This document shows, in pieces, positions 62,856-64,000 of a DNA stretch of 64,000 nt. The stretch covers positions 3,550,149 to 3,614,148 of the forward strand of contig NC_067123.1 in NCBI RefSeq assembly GCF_021347895.1, written 5' to 3'. Both the position numbers and the translations under genes were made by a program. The number at the start of each line of letters is the position of its first letter. The stretch's first letter is position 1. Source of the DNA: Acanthochromis polyacanthus. Lineage: Eukaryota > Chordata > Actinopteri > Pomacentridae. The notes beneath the pieces were generated by a model. The model searched no databases. It saw nothing but the letters and a program-made list of their open reading frames with translations, and had not been told where the DNA came from.

Positions 62856-64000
62856 AAAATGACATACAAGGAAATACAACAAAAAGAGATACGACATGAG
62901 ACAAGATTAAAGATGATGAGATGAGATATGATACAATATGGTCAGATTGGATGGGATGAAATAAGATAAGACATAACACGACATGATAACATGAGATATG
63001 ATGAGATGAGATATGATATGATATGATGAGATGAGATATGATACAATATGATGAGATGAAAAAAGATGATACAATATGATATGAGATGATATGGCACAAT
63101 AGCATGAGATACGATTAGATGTGATACAGTGTAAGATGAGAGATTATTTTGTCGTATCATCTCATATTGTACCTCATCTCAACTTACCACATTGCATCTT
63201 ATTGCATCTTATCATATCTCAACTCATCATATCTCGTTTTATCATATTGTATCTCATCTTGTAATTGTATCTTATTGTATCTTAACTGATCATATTGTAT
63301 TGTATTGTATTATATCTCATCTCAACCAATCATATTGTATCTTATCTCATCACATCTCATCTGATTTTATTGTATCTCATCTCATTGTATCTCATCATAT
63401 CACATCTCATTTTATCATACTGTATCTTATCTGATCATATTGTATCTCATCTTATCATATTGTATCTCATTTTATCATATTGTATCTTATATCTTAACGC
63501 ATCATATCATATGATATCTCATCTCAACAAATCTCATGTTGTGCCATATCATATCATCTCATATCATATCTCATCCTATCATATCTTATCTTATTTGAAA
63601 AAGTCTCATTCCATCTCATCATATTGGATCATATCGCATTTTATCATACCATATCTCATTCACTGTATTTCATGTTATCATGTTGTGTCTTGTTGTGTCA
63701 TGTCGTATTGTATTTTATCATGTCATATCCTATATCATCTCTTCTCATCATACCATATCATATCTTGCTTTGTTGTGTCATATCTCATTGTTTCATATCT
63801 CATCGTATGCCATTTTATCATATCGTATCATACCTTATCTCATTGTATCACATCGTATCTGATCTCATCATAATGTAAGTTATCTTATCGTATCACATCT
63901 CAGCTAGCCTAGTCTCATTTTGCTGTATTGTATCCCATCTCATCTTATTTCATCTTATCACTTGAGATGAGATACAATGGGATGCGATGAGCTAAAATAC
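62855..64000. repeat. degenerate ATATGATGAGAT-type satellite with strand switch
   Basis: From about 62870 to 63140 the plus strand reads GATATGATGAGATGAGATAC-like units. From about 63150 to 63950 it reads the complementary type, TCATATCTCATCTTATCATA, and at about 63960 it switches back (GAGATGAGATACAATGGGAT). Units are 10-25 bp and very irregular. Ile/Ser/His-rich frames through it are artefacts. The window ends inside it. Confidence 0.9.

Noticed and set aside
63295..63873. 192-codon Ile/Ser/His/Tyr-rich frame considered as a membrane protein
   Set aside because: It is a translation of the degenerate TCATATCTCAT satellite.

Overview
The window is nuclear DNA from a vertebrate, almost certainly a ray-finned (teleost) fish. 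The coding exons are short, with GT-AG introns full of tandem and dispersed repeats. The recognisable proteins are vertebrate-specific (lamin A tail, sodium channel beta-1 subunit, ZBTB22, myelin basic protein), and the background carries repeat families typical of teleosts: Tc1-like elements, a non-LTR reverse transcriptase, a THAP-type DNA transposon and 'gctaagctaac' repeats. Most computed open reading frames are repeat shadows; the real genes had to be assembled exon by exon from splice sites, reading-frame continuity and family homology.

Layout, left to right. (1) 190-4353: 3' end of lmna (+), five exons covering the second half of the lamin tail domain to a CPIM prenylation box. Its last intron holds a long CA run and an 89-bp higher-order minisatellite. 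(2) 4567-7130: fold-back repeat elements between lmna and naxe. (3) 5.6-18.4 kb: complete naxe (+), NAD(P)HX epimerase, six coding exons. Its third coding intron contains a 6.6-kb perfect-period array (188 x 35 bp) in which every unit carries a copy of the exon 4 splice acceptor plus the first bases of exon 4. (4) 19.66-31.57 kb: scn1b-like sodium channel beta subunit (-), convergent with naxe. (5) 33.4-38.9 kb: zbtb22 (+), BTB domain plus three C-terminal zinc fingers, divergent from scn1b. (6) 39-47 kb: transposon-rich stretch with a THAP-domain transposon remnant and a single-exon, C-terminally short nmrk2-like reading frame that looks like a retrocopy. (7) 47.3-58.5 kb: complete mbp (-), six coding exons including 27-nt and 21-nt microexons. 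A golli-like peptide is encoded just upstream of the classical start, in another frame. (8) 58.9-64 kb: Tc1-like transposase relic, a GC-rich promoter-like patch of unknown ownership, and a degenerate ATATGATGAGAT-type satellite that switches strand.

The genes are unrelated in pathway: nuclear lamina, metabolite repair, excitable membrane, transcription factor and myelin. Nothing suggests an operon-like system. The most unusual structure is the naxe acceptor array: the unit length is not a multiple of three and the unit contains a stop in one frame, so essentially only the last of about 189 near-identical acceptors gives a functional mRNA. The second most informative item is the golli-like sequence fused to the mbp 5' end.
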